64,000 nucleotides of DNA from Pelosinus sp. UFO1 (GTDB lineage: Bacteria > Bacillota > Negativicutes > DSM-13327), in the NCBI RefSeq assembly GCF_000725345.1, contig NZ_CP008852.1, positions 1,044,001 to 1,108,000 of the forward strand, read 5' to 3'. Under the pieces are notes generated by a model. It ran no database searches. It was not told the origin of the DNA and saw only the letters and a program-made list of their open reading frames with translations. Positions 8,986 through 19,308 of this stretch are shown here, piece after piece. The position numbers and the translations under genes were made by a program. Position 1 is the stretch's first letter; each line of letters starts with the position of its first letter.

Positions 8986-9831
8986 TTGAAATCGAAAGCT
9001 GGGAGTAAGGCCGCATCACTTTTGATCTTCTTAGTTTTAACGGTATTTGCCATATTCTGTCTTGCACCTTTTTTCTTTTTACTGATATCTTCCCTACGGC
9101 CAGGAGCGGAGATGATTCGGAATGGGATCTCATTTCACGTTGATTTTACAGCATTAAATCTGAATAATTATTGGCTGTTACTTGAGGGCAAAGATGGAAT
9201 ATATCCGCTTTGGTATATCAACAGTGCTATTATCACAGTACTTCATACTTTACTTTCTTTGTTGGTAACTTCTATGGTGGGATATGGGTTAGCAATGTAT
9301 GAATTTAAAGGCAAGAATCTGATATTTACGATTGTACTTGTTGTGATGATGATACCAGTAGAGATCTTAATATTACCTCTTTATAAATTGGCGATCGGCA
9401 TTGAAATGATTAACACCTTTATGGGGGTAATTATGCCTTTTGTAGTGGCTCCTATGTCCATCTTCTTTTTTCGCCAGTATGCCGAGTCATTACCCAAAGA
9501 ACTGTTGGATGCAGGCAGGATAGATGGTTGCGGGGAATTTAGAATTTTTTTTCAAATCATGATGCCCCTCATGTTGCCAGCCTTCGGTGCCATGGGAATT
9601 TTACAGGCTATGTTTAGCTGGAATGGTTTTGTATGGCCCTTGATTGTGCTTCGATCAAACGACATGTTAACTCTACCCATAGGACTGCAATCCTTAATTA
9701 CACCTTATGGAAATAATTACGATATGTTATTTCCTGGTGCTGTTATGTCAGTTATCCCTATTATTCTTTTATTTATTATTAATCAGAAAGCTTTTATTTC
9801 AGGACTTACTGTAGGTGGCGTAAAGGGTTAG
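8986..9831 (+). CDS. sugar ABC transporter permease (MalG/AraQ type)
   Basis: This is the second membrane subunit, 281 residues, with the EAA loop P-K-E-L-L-D-A-G-R-I-D-G-C-G near residue 185. It has a TTG start eight bases after AGGAGGG, and that ribosome site lies inside the end of the preceding permease gene. It pairs with that permease to form the pore. Confidence 0.88.
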   Translation: MKSKAGSKAASLLIFLVLTVFAIFCLAPFFFLLISSLRPGAEMIRNGISFHVDFTALNLNNYWLLLEGKDGIYPLWYINSAIITVLHTLLSLLVTSMVGYGLAMYEFKGKNLIFTIVLVVMMIPVEILILPLYKLAIGIEMINTFMGVIMPFVVAPMSIFFFRQYAESLPKELLDAGRIDGCGEFRIFFQIMMPLMLPAFGAMGILQAMFSWNGFVWPLIVLRSNDMLTLPIGLQSLITPYGNNYDMLFPGAVMSVIPIILLFIINQKAFISGLTVGGVKG

Positions 9832-9856
9832 ATCGACAAGATTATGGAGGTAGAAA

Positions 9857-11368
9857 ATGAAAACAGCAAAGTGTATTATCGATAAGGATTATAGCATCGC
9901 CGAAATTGATCCGAAATTATATGGTTCTTTTATTGAGCATTTGGGGAGAGCTGTATATTCTGGCATCTATGAACCATCCCATAAGACGGCCGATGAGCAA
10001 GGCTTTCGGCAAGATGTTATGGAATTGGTAGATGACCTTGCTGTACCAGTTGTGCGCTATCCTGGTGGGAACTTTGTTTCAGGATACAATTGGACAGATG
10101 GTATAGGCCCGGTAAAGGATCGTCCTAAGAGATTAGATTATGCTTGGTTATCCATTGAATCCAATAAGATTGGCATTGATGAATTTGTGGATTGGTGTAA
10201 AAAAGTTGGTACAGAGCCAATGGCAGCTGTCAATCTAGGTACTGGCGCACCCCAAGATGCTGGATATATGATGGAATATTGTAATCACCCAGCAGGTACC
10301 TACTGGAGTGATCTAAGGATAAAAAATGGTCATAAGGAGCCACACAATATAAAAGTTTGGTGCCTTGGCAACGAGATGGACGGACCTTGGCAGACTTGTG
10401 GGCTTACTGCGGAAGATTACGGTAAAAAGGCTCGTGAAGCAGCCAAAATTATGAAGTGGATTGACCCTTCTATCGAACTTGTAGCTTGTGGTAGTGCCTC
10501 CCCATGGATGCCGACCTACCCGGAGTGGGACAGAATTGTATTAGAACATACTTATGAACAGGTAGATTATATATCTCTTCACCGATATTATGAAAATGAA
10601 GGCTGCATAGAAGACTTCTTAGCTTCCTTTGCCGATATGAATGACTTTATAAAAACAGTAGCAGCTACTGCTGATTATGTGAAAGCCAAGGTAAGAAGTA
10701 AAAAAGTCATGAAACTGTCTTTTGATGAGTGGAATGTGTGGTATATCAAAAGACAGACACGTTTTCCTTGGACGGAGGCACCTGCCATTCTTGAGGATCA
10801 ATATTCTTTGTTAGATGCTTTAGTATTTGGTGGTATGCTGTGTACCCTATTAAATAATTGTGACAGGGTGAGAATGGCATGTTTGGCCCAATTGGTCAAT
10901 GTTATTGCCCCTATCTTTACCGAAAAAGACGGGCGGGTTTTAAAACAGTCTATCTATTATCCTTTCCAACAAGTATCTCTTTATGGCAGAGGAACAGCCC
11001 TCAAAACCTTAACCCAATCGGAAAAATTTTCAACGCCCCTGTATGGAGAAGTCCCCACAGTGCAAACTGCTGCCATCTATCATAAAGAAGAAGGAAGGAT
11101 CACCTTATTTGCTTTAAATTGTGATATGCAAGAGGATGCACAATTTTTTATCGACTTACGTTCCTTTGGCAGTGTTAAAATGACAGAGCATATTATTATG
11201 GATGGTCCTGATTTGTTTGCTAAAAATACATTTGATAAGCCTGATACTGTCATTCCAAGATCCGCAACGATTGTAACTGGTAATCAAAGCTTTACAACAA
11301 TATTGCCAAAGCTTTCTTGGAATGTATTCCATTTTGCGAGTATTCCCGAAGTAGTAAAGACAGAGTAA
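9857..11368 (+). CDS. abfA: GH51 alpha-L-arabinofuranosidase
   Basis: GH51 enzymes release terminal L-arabinofuranose from arabino-oligosaccharides with a retaining mechanism. The 503-residue length fits the intracellular AbfA group. The acid/base Glu173 lies in C-L-G-N-E-M-D-G-P-W and the nucleophile Glu291 in S-F-D-E-W-N-V-W-Y, matching the usual spacing. There is no signal peptide, so it should act in the cytoplasm on sugars imported by the preceding transporter. GGAGG precedes the ATG. No araA/B/D genes are in the window. Confidence 0.93.
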   Translation: MKTAKCIIDKDYSIAEIDPKLYGSFIEHLGRAVYSGIYEPSHKTADEQGFRQDVMELVDDLAVPVVRYPGGNFVSGYNWTDGIGPVKDRPKRLDYAWLSIESNKIGIDEFVDWCKKVGTEPMAAVNLGTGAPQDAGYMMEYCNHPAGTYWSDLRIKNGHKEPHNIKVWCLGNEMDGPWQTCGLTAEDYGKKAREAAKIMKWIDPSIELVACGSASPWMPTYPEWDRIVLEHTYEQVDYISLHRYYENEGCIEDFLASFADMNDFIKTVAATADYVKAKVRSKKVMKLSFDEWNVWYIKRQTRFPWTEAPAILEDQYSLLDALVFGGMLCTLLNNCDRVRMACLAQLVNVIAPIFTEKDGRVLKQSIYYPFQQVSLYGRGTALKTLTQSEKFSTPLYGEVPTVQTAAIYHKEEGRITLFALNCDMQEDAQFFIDLRSFGSVKMTEHIIMDGPDLFAKNTFDKPDTVIPRSATIVTGNQSFTTILPKLSWNVFHFASIPEVVKTE

Positions 11369-11529
11369 ACATTTTGTTTGCCACTGTGATACAATTACAG
11401 ATATTGGGTGTGGTAAAATATCCCAAAATTAATAAATTGTATTGCCCTGAAGTGGCAGAAAAATGGGAGAACAGAGATGAATCATAGAAAAACTTTCTTA
11501 AGTAATATTGCCGTCAAAGGATGGCTATA

Positions 11530-13347
11530 ATGGCAAAGATTTTTCGGAATTTTAAAATAAGAACTAGATTAGTACTATTGTTTACCGTACTTTCAGTTAT
11601 TCCTTTATTAATCACTGTTATTTTGGTTTATAAGGATTCCAGTGATGCTTTAAAAGAAAAAATTAGTACCTATTCCTTACAAGTTATGGGTCAAGTAAGC
11701 GAAAATATAAAAAGGGAGTTAGATAGACTAGAAAACGATAGCGTGGAGATTGGATTTTCTGATGTAGTGCAAAACACTCTTGTCCATTATGAGCAAATGG
11801 GAGAATGGGAAATTGAGCGTGCAATCTATATTATGAGAGAAAACAATGTAAAAAAATTTTCCTTTCTCCATGATGTTTCCGATGTATTACTCTATACAAG
11901 AGATGGGAAAAAAATAAATGCCTATGGTGATGCTGGATTTTCTTTTAATCTGAAACAGGATTATCTTAAGAATTATCTTAGCCAGCTTCATGAAAAAGAT
12001 GGCGGTGTGGTATGGGTGCCCATTAATACGGAAAATGAATACCATTTAGTCAAACATGCTACAAGTGCGGAGCAACTAAGTAAAAGTAATGGTGTCTTAC
12101 TTGGACGTGCCGTTCGATCTTTGTCCGAGGGAGATCGTATTGGCTATCTTATGATTCGTACCAATGAAAGATACTTGTCAAATATTTATAAAGACATTGA
12201 TATTGGTCAAGGGGCCGAAATTTTTGTTTTGGATAAGACGGGAAGGGTAATATCCAGCCGTAGCCCTCACATACCAATAACAAAACCTTATTTTGATGCA
12301 AAGATGATAGGGAAAATAAAAGAGAATTTTGAAGTCGGTCAGCATGTTTTTTCATTAGAAATTGAAGGCGGAAAATATCTTGTGTCTTTCGCTCCAGTAG
12401 AAGGAGTTGACTGGTTTGTAGTAAGTACAATCCCCTTTTCCTATATCAATTCTGATTCTCAAAAGATCTATGCCGGTGCTATTGTTATAGCCGTCATTTG
12501 CTTTATCATAGCGGTACTACTGGCTTATCTTTTTTCTTCCAGTATCCTTGCGCCCCTTAATAAGCTGCGCAAAGGAATGAAGCAGGTACAAGAAGGAAAT
12601 CTATCGGTAATTGTTCAGGATCAATATAATGATGAAATCGGTGAGGTTACTCAAAATTTTAATAACATGCTCATTGAGATTAAAAGCCTAATGGACAATA
12701 TAAAAAATCAAGAAAATCAAAAAAGGTTAGCAGAGTTAAAGGCTTTGCAAGCCCAAATTAATCCTCACTTTCTTTCCAATACGCTAAATACAGTGAAATT
12801 TTTGGCAAAAGCACAAAAGGCTAACAATATTGAGAGTCTTACCACTTCTCTAATTCAATTGTTTCACATGACCATGGGGAAGGGGGATGACCTTATCACA
12901 ATTGAGAAAGAATTGGAATACATTACGAATTACATAAATATTCAAGAATATCGGTATCTGAATAAATTTAAAGTGAGTTATGATATTGAACCAGAAATTT
13001 TAGCATGCAAAATCCCGAGGCTTCTTTTGCAGCCTGTGGTAGAAAATGCACTGATTCATGGTATCGGGCCAATGGATGGACAGGGAATGGTGGTAATTAA
13101 AGGCTTTTTCTATGACAAAGATATCAAAATTACGATAACGGATAATGGAGTTGGTATGTCCGAAGATGAGTTAGAAGTTATCTTGCAAAGGGAGCAGGAG
13201 GGTGACGCTATGCGGGTAAATGGAATCGGTATTGTCAACGCTAGTGAAAGGATAAAAATGTACTTCGGTACTCAGTATGGCCTCTCCATTGAAAGTGTCC
13301 AAGGTCTTTACACAACGGTTGAGATTACAATACCAGCGCTTAAATAA
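11530..13347 (+). CDS. YesM-type sensor histidine kinase
   Basis: This membrane kinase is of the LytS/YesM class. A helix near residues 15-35 and another near 315-335 flank a large extracellular sensor region of the Cache type; a HAMP linker, the H-box Q-I-N-P-H-F-L and a C-terminal HATPase follow. The ATG at 11530 has AAAGGA eight bases upstream; an earlier ATG at 11521 overlaps that site. It pairs with the response regulator 14 bases downstream and sits inside the arabino-oligosaccharide locus, so it probably senses that sugar and switches the transporter genes. Confidence 0.88.
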   Translation: MAKIFRNFKIRTRLVLLFTVLSVIPLLITVILVYKDSSDALKEKISTYSLQVMGQVSENIKRELDRLENDSVEIGFSDVVQNTLVHYEQMGEWEIERAIYIMRENNVKKFSFLHDVSDVLLYTRDGKKINAYGDAGFSFNLKQDYLKNYLSQLHEKDGGVVWVPINTENEYHLVKHATSAEQLSKSNGVLLGRAVRSLSEGDRIGYLMIRTNERYLSNIYKDIDIGQGAEIFVLDKTGRVISSRSPHIPITKPYFDAKMIGKIKENFEVGQHVFSLEIEGGKYLVSFAPVEGVDWFVVSTIPFSYINSDSQKIYAGAIVIAVICFIIAVLLAYLFSSSILAPLNKLRKGMKQVQEGNLSVIVQDQYNDEIGEVTQNFNNMLIEIKSLMDNIKNQENQKRLAELKALQAQINPHFLSNTLNTVKFLAKAQKANNIESLTTSLIQLFHMTMGKGDDLITIEKELEYITNYINIQEYRYLNKFKVSYDIEPEILACKIPRLLLQPVVENALIHGIGPMDGQGMVVIKGFFYDKDIKITITDNGVGMSEDELEVILQREQEGDAMRVNGIGIVNASERIKMYFGTQYGLSIESVQGLYTTVEITIPALK

Positions 13348-13361
13348 GGAAGTGAACAGGT

Positions 13362-14987
13362 ATGCTTAAGATAGTAATTGTTGATGATGATTTTACAGCC
13401 AGAAGTAATTTCAAAACAATGATAGATTGGGAGAAATATGGTTTTGTCCTATGTGGTGAAGCTAACAATGGCCAAAACGCAATAGCAGTCATTGAGGCTA
13501 GCACACCTGACATAGTGATTACCGATATGTTTATGCCCTTGATGGATGGAGTTGCTCTTATTTCCTACCTTAGCGTACATTATCCTGACATAAAGAGCAT
13601 TGCTCTTAGCGGTTATGAAGATTTTGATTATGTAAAAGAAAGCCTCAAAAATGGAGCAGTCGATTACCTTTTAAAACACAAATTAGATAGTGTAACCTTA
13701 CTAAAAGTTTTGAGAATAGCAAGTGAAAAAATTAATCGCGAGCATAAAGTTATGAAGCAATTAGTACAAAGTAGGGAAATTTTACGACAGGATTTTATAA
13801 AGCGGTTAGTAGTAGGTAGTATGTATGATAGACAGCTCATCAGCAAAACAGTAAAAGAATTGGAGTTACCGATTGACGTGAGCCACTTACTATTAGTGGT
13901 GGTAGCAATTGATGACCTTCAATTTTTAAAAAAACGTTTCACTCAGGAGGAGATGAGTCGATTTATATCATCCGTTAAAGATGTAATGGAAGATATATTG
14001 CAGGATATGGGAAATGGAATCATGTCTTTTATTGATGAGGGTAAATTTGTTATTATTTTTCATTTTGGAACAATCCGCAGTGAGTTATATATCGATAACC
14101 ATGTAGCGACAACGGTTAAGCGGATACGAGATAGTTTTAAACGTTACCTAAACATTACAGCATGCTTTAGTCTCAGTCGTTTATTTCACAATATAAGAGA
14201 TATCAGCAAACTTTATAAAGAAATTAATGAAACATTAAGTGAGAAGATAATCGCGGGGCAAGATCAAATTTTCCGAGAATCATCTCACCTTGGCAGTGGG
14301 ATTGATTTTTTTAATCTTGATGTAAAGGATGAAAAATTGATTATGATGGCCATTAAGGCAGGGAATACCAAAAGTGTTACCCACTATCTTACTGTTGTTT
14401 TTGATAAGATAATAACACTCAAAGTCAGTTATAAAGCAATTCAAATGATTTGCATTGAACTTATCGGTATTGCCAATCGCATTGCAAGGGAATCTTCCAT
14501 TGATGTGAAAGAAATATATAGTAATAAAGATATACCTTATGATGAGATGAAAAAACAGGAAACGATTATGGATGTGAAAAAATGGATTGGTGGTGTATAC
14601 GAAAGACTCATCAATCTACTTTTAAGTGCAGATGATAGTGAAAGTTATACAGAGTCTACGAGAAAAGCCATACAATACATACGACGAAATTATACACAGG
14701 ATGTATCTTTATATCAGGCAGCCCAAGAGATTGGTGTTAACAGTTCTTACTTAAGCCGGACCTTTAAGGAGGATTGCGGCACTGGATTTACCGAGTATTT
14801 GAACAACATAAGAGTAACTCAGGCAAAGTATTTAATGGAGCGCACAGATATAAAACTAAAAGAGATCGTAAAGATGGCAGGATTTAATAATTATACTTAT
14901 TTTTTTAAGGTCTTTAAAGTCATGACGGGTAGGACTCCAGTCGAATATAAGGCGATATGCAAAAGCACTACTTTGGAAGAGGTGTAG
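13362..14987 (+). CDS. YesN-type response regulator with AraC DNA-binding domain
   Basis: This 541-residue regulator has an N-terminal receiver (acidic V-D-D-D-F, phospho-acceptor Asp in V-I-T-D-M-F-M-P, conserved Lys in L-L-K-H), a long middle region and a C-terminal AraC helix-turn-helix pair with the Y-F-F-K-V-F-K signature. The partner kinase is immediately upstream. By analogy with YesMN and AraC-type regulators of sugar ABC operons, it should activate the transporter genes around it. I could not identify its binding site. Confidence 0.88.
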   Translation: MLKIVIVDDDFTARSNFKTMIDWEKYGFVLCGEANNGQNAIAVIEASTPDIVITDMFMPLMDGVALISYLSVHYPDIKSIALSGYEDFDYVKESLKNGAVDYLLKHKLDSVTLLKVLRIASEKINREHKVMKQLVQSREILRQDFIKRLVVGSMYDRQLISKTVKELELPIDVSHLLLVVVAIDDLQFLKKRFTQEEMSRFISSVKDVMEDILQDMGNGIMSFIDEGKFVIIFHFGTIRSELYIDNHVATTVKRIRDSFKRYLNITACFSLSRLFHNIRDISKLYKEINETLSEKIIAGQDQIFRESSHLGSGIDFFNLDVKDEKLIMMAIKAGNTKSVTHYLTVVFDKIITLKVSYKAIQMICIELIGIANRIARESSIDVKEIYSNKDIPYDEMKKQETIMDVKKWIGGVYERLINLLLSADDSESYTESTRKAIQYIRRNYTQDVSLYQAAQEIGVNSSYLSRTFKEDCGTGFTEYLNNIRVTQAKYLMERTDIKLKEIVKMAGFNNYTYFFKVFKVMTGRTPVEYKAICKSTTLEEV

Positions 14988-15036
14988 GTCTACCTGCTTG
15001 GTAGCAAGGGAAAATTTATAAAAGGGAGTAATGCAC

Positions 15037-16149
15037 ATGGCGAGTTTACAATTGAAAAATATTTATAAACGATATCCTGGTAACGTTACTGCTGTAGAGG
15101 ATTTTAATTTAGAAATCCCTGATCGTGAGTTTTTGGTCTTAGTAGGCCCGTCTGGGTGTGGTAAATCTACCACTCTACGAATGATTGCGGGACTTGAAGA
15201 TATATCAGAGGGTGAACTCTATATAGATGGAAAGCTGGTAAATGAGGTACCTCCTAAAGATAGGGATATTGCAATGGTATTCCAGAATTATGCTTTATAT
15301 CCTCATATGACAGTCTACGAGAACATGGTATTTGGTTTAAAAATTCGCAAAATGCCGCAAGAAGAAATGAAACAACGGGTTATGGAGGCTGCAAAGATTC
15401 TTGACATTACCCATCTTCTTGATCGAAAGCCCAAGGCATTATCTGGTGGACAGCGACAACGTGTAGCCTTAGGGCGGGCGATTGTCAGAGATCCTAAGGT
15501 ATTTTTAATGGATGAGCCATTATCCAATTTAGATGCCAATCTTCGTGACCAAATGCGTACTGAGATTAGTAAATTACATAAGAGGCTACAAACTACCTTT
15601 GTATACGTGACCCATGATCAACGAGAAGCCATGACTATGGGGACTTGTATCGTAGTGATGAAAGATGGACTGGTACAGCAGGTAGATTCTCCCCAGACCC
15701 TTTATACTAATCCCGTCAACTTATTTGTTGCGGGATTTATTGGTAGTCCTCAGATGAATTTTGTCAAGGTTGAGATCGAGAACAAATCGACAGGTGTATA
15801 TCTTACTTTTGGCAAAAACAGCATAAAATTGCCAGAGCGTAAGGGGGACAGCTTAAAACTTACAAAGTACATAGGCAAAGAAGTTATTATGGGGATACGC
15901 CCCGAAGACTTATATGACAATATAGAATGTCTTGAAGAGTTTAGCAATAGCATAATTGATGCTTCTATTGAAGTTGCAGAGCTTATGGGAGCTGAAACCT
16001 ATCTCTTTATGAAGGTGGAGGATAGTGATTTTGTAGCACGTGTTACTCCTAAAACCACTGCCAAGGCTGGGGAACATATTAAGATAGCAATCGATACAGA
16101 TAAAATATACCTATTTAATAAGGAGACAGAGCAGGCAATTTTAAGTTAA
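15037..16149 (+). CDS. MsmX/UgpC-type sugar ABC transporter ATPase
   Basis: This is the ATP-driving subunit for CUT1 importers. It shows the Walker [10 protein letters not shown], the signature L-S-G-G-Q-R-Q-R-V, the Walker B F-L-M-D-E-P, and a C-terminal regulatory (TOBE) region typical of the MalK group. I choose the ATG at 15037 (370 residues), eight bases after AAAGGGAG, rather than the ATG at 15031, which is only two bases away. As the only such ATPase in the locus it presumably serves the permeases at 8040 and 8986; MsmX-type ATPases often serve several importers. Confidence 0.92.
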   Translation: MASLQLKNIYKRYPGNVTAVEDFNLEIPDREFLVLVGPSGCGKSTTLRMIAGLEDISEGELYIDGKLVNEVPPKDRDIAMVFQNYALYPHMTVYENMVFGLKIRKMPQEEMKQRVMEAAKILDITHLLDRKPKALSGGQRQRVALGRAIVRDPKVFLMDEPLSNLDANLRDQMRTEISKLHKRLQTTFVYVTHDQREAMTMGTCIVVMKDGLVQQVDSPQTLYTNPVNLFVAGFIGSPQMNFVKVEIENKSTGVYLTFGKNSIKLPERKGDSLKLTKYIGKEVIMGIRPEDLYDNIECLEEFSNSIIDASIEVAELMGAETYLFMKVEDSDFVARVTPKTTAKAGEHIKIAIDTDKIYLFNKETEQAILS

Positions 16150-16173
16150 GGAGAGGTATGGCAGCTATAATAG

Positions 16174-16224
16174 AAAAATCGCTAACTACAGGCTATTGAT
16201 AGCTAAGTGGTCAGCGATTTTTTT
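16174..16224 (+). terminator. Rho-independent terminator after the ABC ATPase
   Basis: AAAAATCGCT pairs with AGCGATTTTTTT across a second inner stem (GCTAT/ATAGC). The T-tract runs straight into the repeat that starts at 16225. Confidence 0.8.
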
Positions 16225-16322
16225 ACGGAATCAGAAAGTATAACACTTTCTTGATTCCAAGTAAGAACGACTACGGCTTCTACCTGCGTCTGAGGACTTG
16301 GCACAAGCCAAGTCTTTTCTTA
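16225..16322 (+). repeat. terminator-associated structured repeat, copy 3
   Basis: Third copy. Its first hairpin is the best paired (GGAATCA-GAAAGT with ACTTTC-T-TGATTCC). It carries two small differences in the middle (CTACGGCTTCTACCT instead of CTAAGGCTTCTGCCT) that weaken the small hairpin. It again abuts the upstream terminator, in the same orientation. The 215 bases after it, up to the next gene, hold no clear feature. Confidence 0.85.
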
Positions 16323-16537
16323 TCGTACATAATAAAGGACTAGGTGTAATTTATGCTTTATTAGATGGAGTTATGGTGTATGGGATACATAATCAGGATC
16401 AACTTTATGAAGGTAAGCTTCATCTAAGTCTTATCTTTACTTAATAGAAGGAAAAAACAGGATTTTTTTGGCGAAAAAAGGTACAATAATAAAATAGGTT
16501 ATTTTTTCTATAACATTAGACAAAGGTAGGTATTTTT

Positions 16538-17572
16538 GTGTCCAAGGAAATATTAATTATTCGATTAAGCTCTATTGGCGATGTCATACATTGTACGCCA
16601 GTGGCAAGATCTTTGAAAGCAGCTTGGCCAGATTGTAGAATCACCTGGCTTGTTGGGGAGGTTTCAGCGGATCTTTTGAGAGAGAATCCTTACATAGATG
16701 AAATTATAGTTTGGTCTAGGGAAAAGTTTGAAAAGAAGTTAAAAGCATTCCAGTTTAAGGAAGCTTCTGAGATGTGGCGTGAATTAAGAAGTAAATTACA
16801 AAAAAAAGAATTTTATGCGGCTCTTGATATACATGGCTTATTTTTAACCGGGATGATAATGAGAGAGGTAAAAACAACAAGACGTATTGGTATGAGGGAT
16901 GCAAGAGAATTAAACCCTCATTTTATGACTAAGACGGGCAAATCGCTAGGCAAACATATTACAGATAAGTATCTTGGTGTTCTATCTTGTTTGGGAATCC
17001 AATCAGTGGATCATAGGATGAGCCTTAGTATACCAGAAGACGCTAAGGCATTTGCCAAAAGGTTTTTGTCGGATCATGCTGTGCTTGCACATGAAAAAAT
17101 TGTAATATTAATTATCGGAACGACTTGGCCCACAAAAAATTGGCCGCCAGCTTTTTTTATAGAAGCTGTGAAACTTCTAGCAAAGGATTTTAGAATTATT
17201 ATGTGCGGTGGCAAGGGAGAATTGAATATCGGCAAAGATATTGAGGGCCAAGCAGGTGTAAAAGTTGTGAATGCGATTGGCCAAACAGGTTTACTGGAGA
17301 TGGCAGCTTTAATCGAGCAAGCTTCCGTCCTAGTAGCAGGAGATACAGGACCTCTTCATATGGCAGGGGCACTTGGAGTACCAACCGTAGGGATATTTGG
17401 ACCAACAGATCCATCTACATATGCACCCCTAGGTGAGCAAAATGCAATCGTTTCTAGTCAACTGTCCTGCAATTATTGTCATAAGCAAAGGTGCCCTAAG
17501 GGGGAGGCAAGTTGTATGAACAGCATTACCCCTCAGAGTGTAGTTCAAAAAGTGTATGATGTCGCTAGATAA
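16538..17572 (+). CDS. glycosyltransferase family 9 (ADP-heptose:LPS heptosyltransferase type)
   Basis: GT9 enzymes add heptose to lipid A-core in Gram-negative envelopes. The N-terminal I-R-L-S-S-I-G-D-V-I-H motif and the C-terminal G-D-T-G-P-L-H-M-A nucleotide-sugar motif are typical of WaaC/WaaF-like proteins, and 344 residues is the normal size. The start is GTG with AGGTAGG upstream. No other LPS gene is nearby and the gene appears to stand alone. The exact acceptor cannot be told. It is the main hint of an outer membrane in this organism. Confidence 0.88.
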   Translation: MSKEILIIRLSSIGDVIHCTPVARSLKAAWPDCRITWLVGEVSADLLRENPYIDEIIVWSREKFEKKLKAFQFKEASEMWRELRSKLQKKEFYAALDIHGLFLTGMIMREVKTTRRIGMRDARELNPHFMTKTGKSLGKHITDKYLGVLSCLGIQSVDHRMSLSIPEDAKAFAKRFLSDHAVLAHEKIVILIIGTTWPTKNWPPAFFIEAVKLLAKDFRIIMCGGKGELNIGKDIEGQAGVKVVNAIGQTGLLEMAALIEQASVLVAGDTGPLHMAGALGVPTVGIFGPTDPSTYAPLGEQNAIVSSQLSCNYCHKQRCPKGEASCMNSITPQSVVQKVYDVAR

Positions 17573-17800
17573 ATAGATTAAAAAGTTTATAGGATAGAAT
17601 GAGAGATTCAAGTAGGGATAAAATATGTCGTATACTTGGATCTTTAATTTTGTCACTAATCACTATGGACTTATGCATATATCTTTGAATTGAAGGTTTG
17701 TATAAAAGGACTTATAATGACATTACCGGAATAGAGAGAATATTTCTGCAGAAAAAACTTGGCGATTTGCGGTGAAAAAAATGAGGGAGGTTAATATTTG

Positions 17801-19195
17801 ATGTCAACTATTCAACTGAATACTCAAACAGGCACCACGAGTACAAGCCAAAAAAACATTCAGAAATTTGGCAGATTTTTAAGTGGCATGGTAATGCCCA
17901 ATATCGGAGCCTTTATCGCATGGGGCTTAATAACAGCACTTTTTATTCCTACTGGCTGGGTGCCAAATGAATATTTAAGCAAGCTGGTTGGGCCAATGAT
18001 TATCTACTTGCTTCCTCTTTTGATCGGCTACACCGGCGGTAAAATGGTAGCAGATAGTCGGGGCGGTGTTCTTGGTGCAATTGCAACGATTGGTGTGATA
18101 GTTGGGGTAGATATCCCTATGTTCATTGGTGCCATGATTATGGGGCCTCTTGGTGGCTATGTAATCAAGAAGTTCGATGAAACGATAGAAGGAAAAGTAC
18201 CAGCTGGCTTTGAAATGTTAATTAATAACTTTTCAGCAGGTATCCTTGGCGCATTACTGGCATTATTAGCTTATACAGGAATTGGACCCGTGGTTGTATC
18301 CTTAAATGTATTTCTTAAAAACGGGGTAGAAAGCATTGTAAATGCAGGCTTATTGCCTTTCGTCTCCTTGTTTATTGAACCAGGTAAAATATTATTTTTA
18401 AATAATGCTATGAATCATGGTATCTTAAGTCCAATTGGTATACAACAAGCCAAAGAAGTGGGAAAATCCATATTCTTCTTGTTAGAAGCCAATCCTGGTC
18501 CTGGTCTCGGAATCTTACTCGCTTATTGGGTATTTTCCAAAGGAATGATCAAACAATCGGCACCAGGAGCTGTGATTATTCACTTCTTGGGTGGTATCCA
18601 TGAAATTTATTTTCCTTATGTATTAATGAATCCACTTCTGTTGCTCGCAGTTATTGGCGGGGGCGCAAGCGGCGTATTTACTTTTAATTTATTAGGTGCT
18701 GGTTTAGTAGCAAGTCCTTCTCCCGGTAGTATCTTCGCAGTGCTAGCTATGATACCAAAAGGCGGTTATTTTTCAGTACTTACTGGGGTACTGGTATCAA
18801 CAGTTGTATCCTTTTTAATTGCTTCTGTATTTGTCAAACAAGCCAGTGCAAAACAGGATGATTCTCAATTAGAGGAAGCAAGAGAAAGTGTAAAAGAGCT
18901 CAAGGGCAGCCCAGTGAAAAAAACAGTTAAGAAAGTAATTTTTGCTTGTGATGCGGGGATGGGGTCAAGCGCTATGGGGGCAACAACCTTGCGTAATAAA
19001 TTTCAAAAAGCGGGTCTCAAAATCGAAGTAGTGAATTGTGCAATTGAGGCCATTCCTGCAGATGCTGAAATTGTTATTACCCATGAAAGTTTAACAGAAA
19101 GAGCAAAAACGATTGCTGCACATGCAGAGCATATTTCCATTAGTAATTTTCTAACGAGTCCTAAATATGATGAACTGGTTAGCCGATTACGTTAG
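17801..19195 (+). CDS. mtlA: mannitol-type PTS enzyme IICB
   Basis: MtlA imports and phosphorylates mannitol to mannitol-1-phosphate. This 464-residue copy has a full membrane IIC domain and a IIB domain with the phospho-cysteine in [13 protein letters not shown], but no IIA. The ATG follows GAGGGAGG; a TTG just before it is less likely. A second copy at 21447 is almost identical through IIC and carries a IIA domain, which could phosphorylate this protein too. A terminator-like hairpin follows the gene. Confidence 0.9.
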   Translation: MSTIQLNTQTGTTSTSQKNIQKFGRFLSGMVMPNIGAFIAWGLITALFIPTGWVPNEYLSKLVGPMIIYLLPLLIGYTGGKMVADSRGGVLGAIATIGVIVGVDIPMFIGAMIMGPLGGYVIKKFDETIEGKVPAGFEMLINNFSAGILGALLALLAYTGIGPVVVSLNVFLKNGVESIVNAGLLPFVSLFIEPGKILFLNNAMNHGILSPIGIQQAKEVGKSIFFLLEANPGPGLGILLAYWVFSKGMIKQSAPGAVIIHFLGGIHEIYFPYVLMNPLLLLAVIGGGASGVFTFNLLGAGLVASPSPGSIFAVLAMIPKGGYFSVLTGVLVSTVVSFLIASVFVKQASAKQDDSQLEEARESVKELKGSPVKKTVKKVIFACDAGMGSSAMGATTLRNKFQKAGLKIEVVNCAIEAIPADAEIVITHESLTERAKTIAAHAEHISISNFLTSPKYDELVSRLR

Positions 19196-19212
19196 TATGG
19201 GTAAATGATTAC

Positions 19213-19258
19213 ATCAGGTAAACTGAGGCTACTTGCTCTTAGTTTACCTGATAGTTTT
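19213..19258 (+). terminator. hairpin between mtlA and mtlR
   Basis: Perfect 14-base arms (19213-19226 with 19239-19252) are followed by a short AGTTTT. It probably reduces readthrough from the IICB gene into the regulator. Confidence 0.7.
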
Positions 19259-19308
19259 AAAAATAGAGACAGTATAATAGCAATAAGGTAAGGGTATGGA
19301 GGGATTTT

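Noticed and set aside
16325-16444. 39-codon open frame after repeat copy 3
   Set aside because: It has a protein-like composition but no start codon with a ribosome site and no family I can recognise. It may be a gene remnant or chance.
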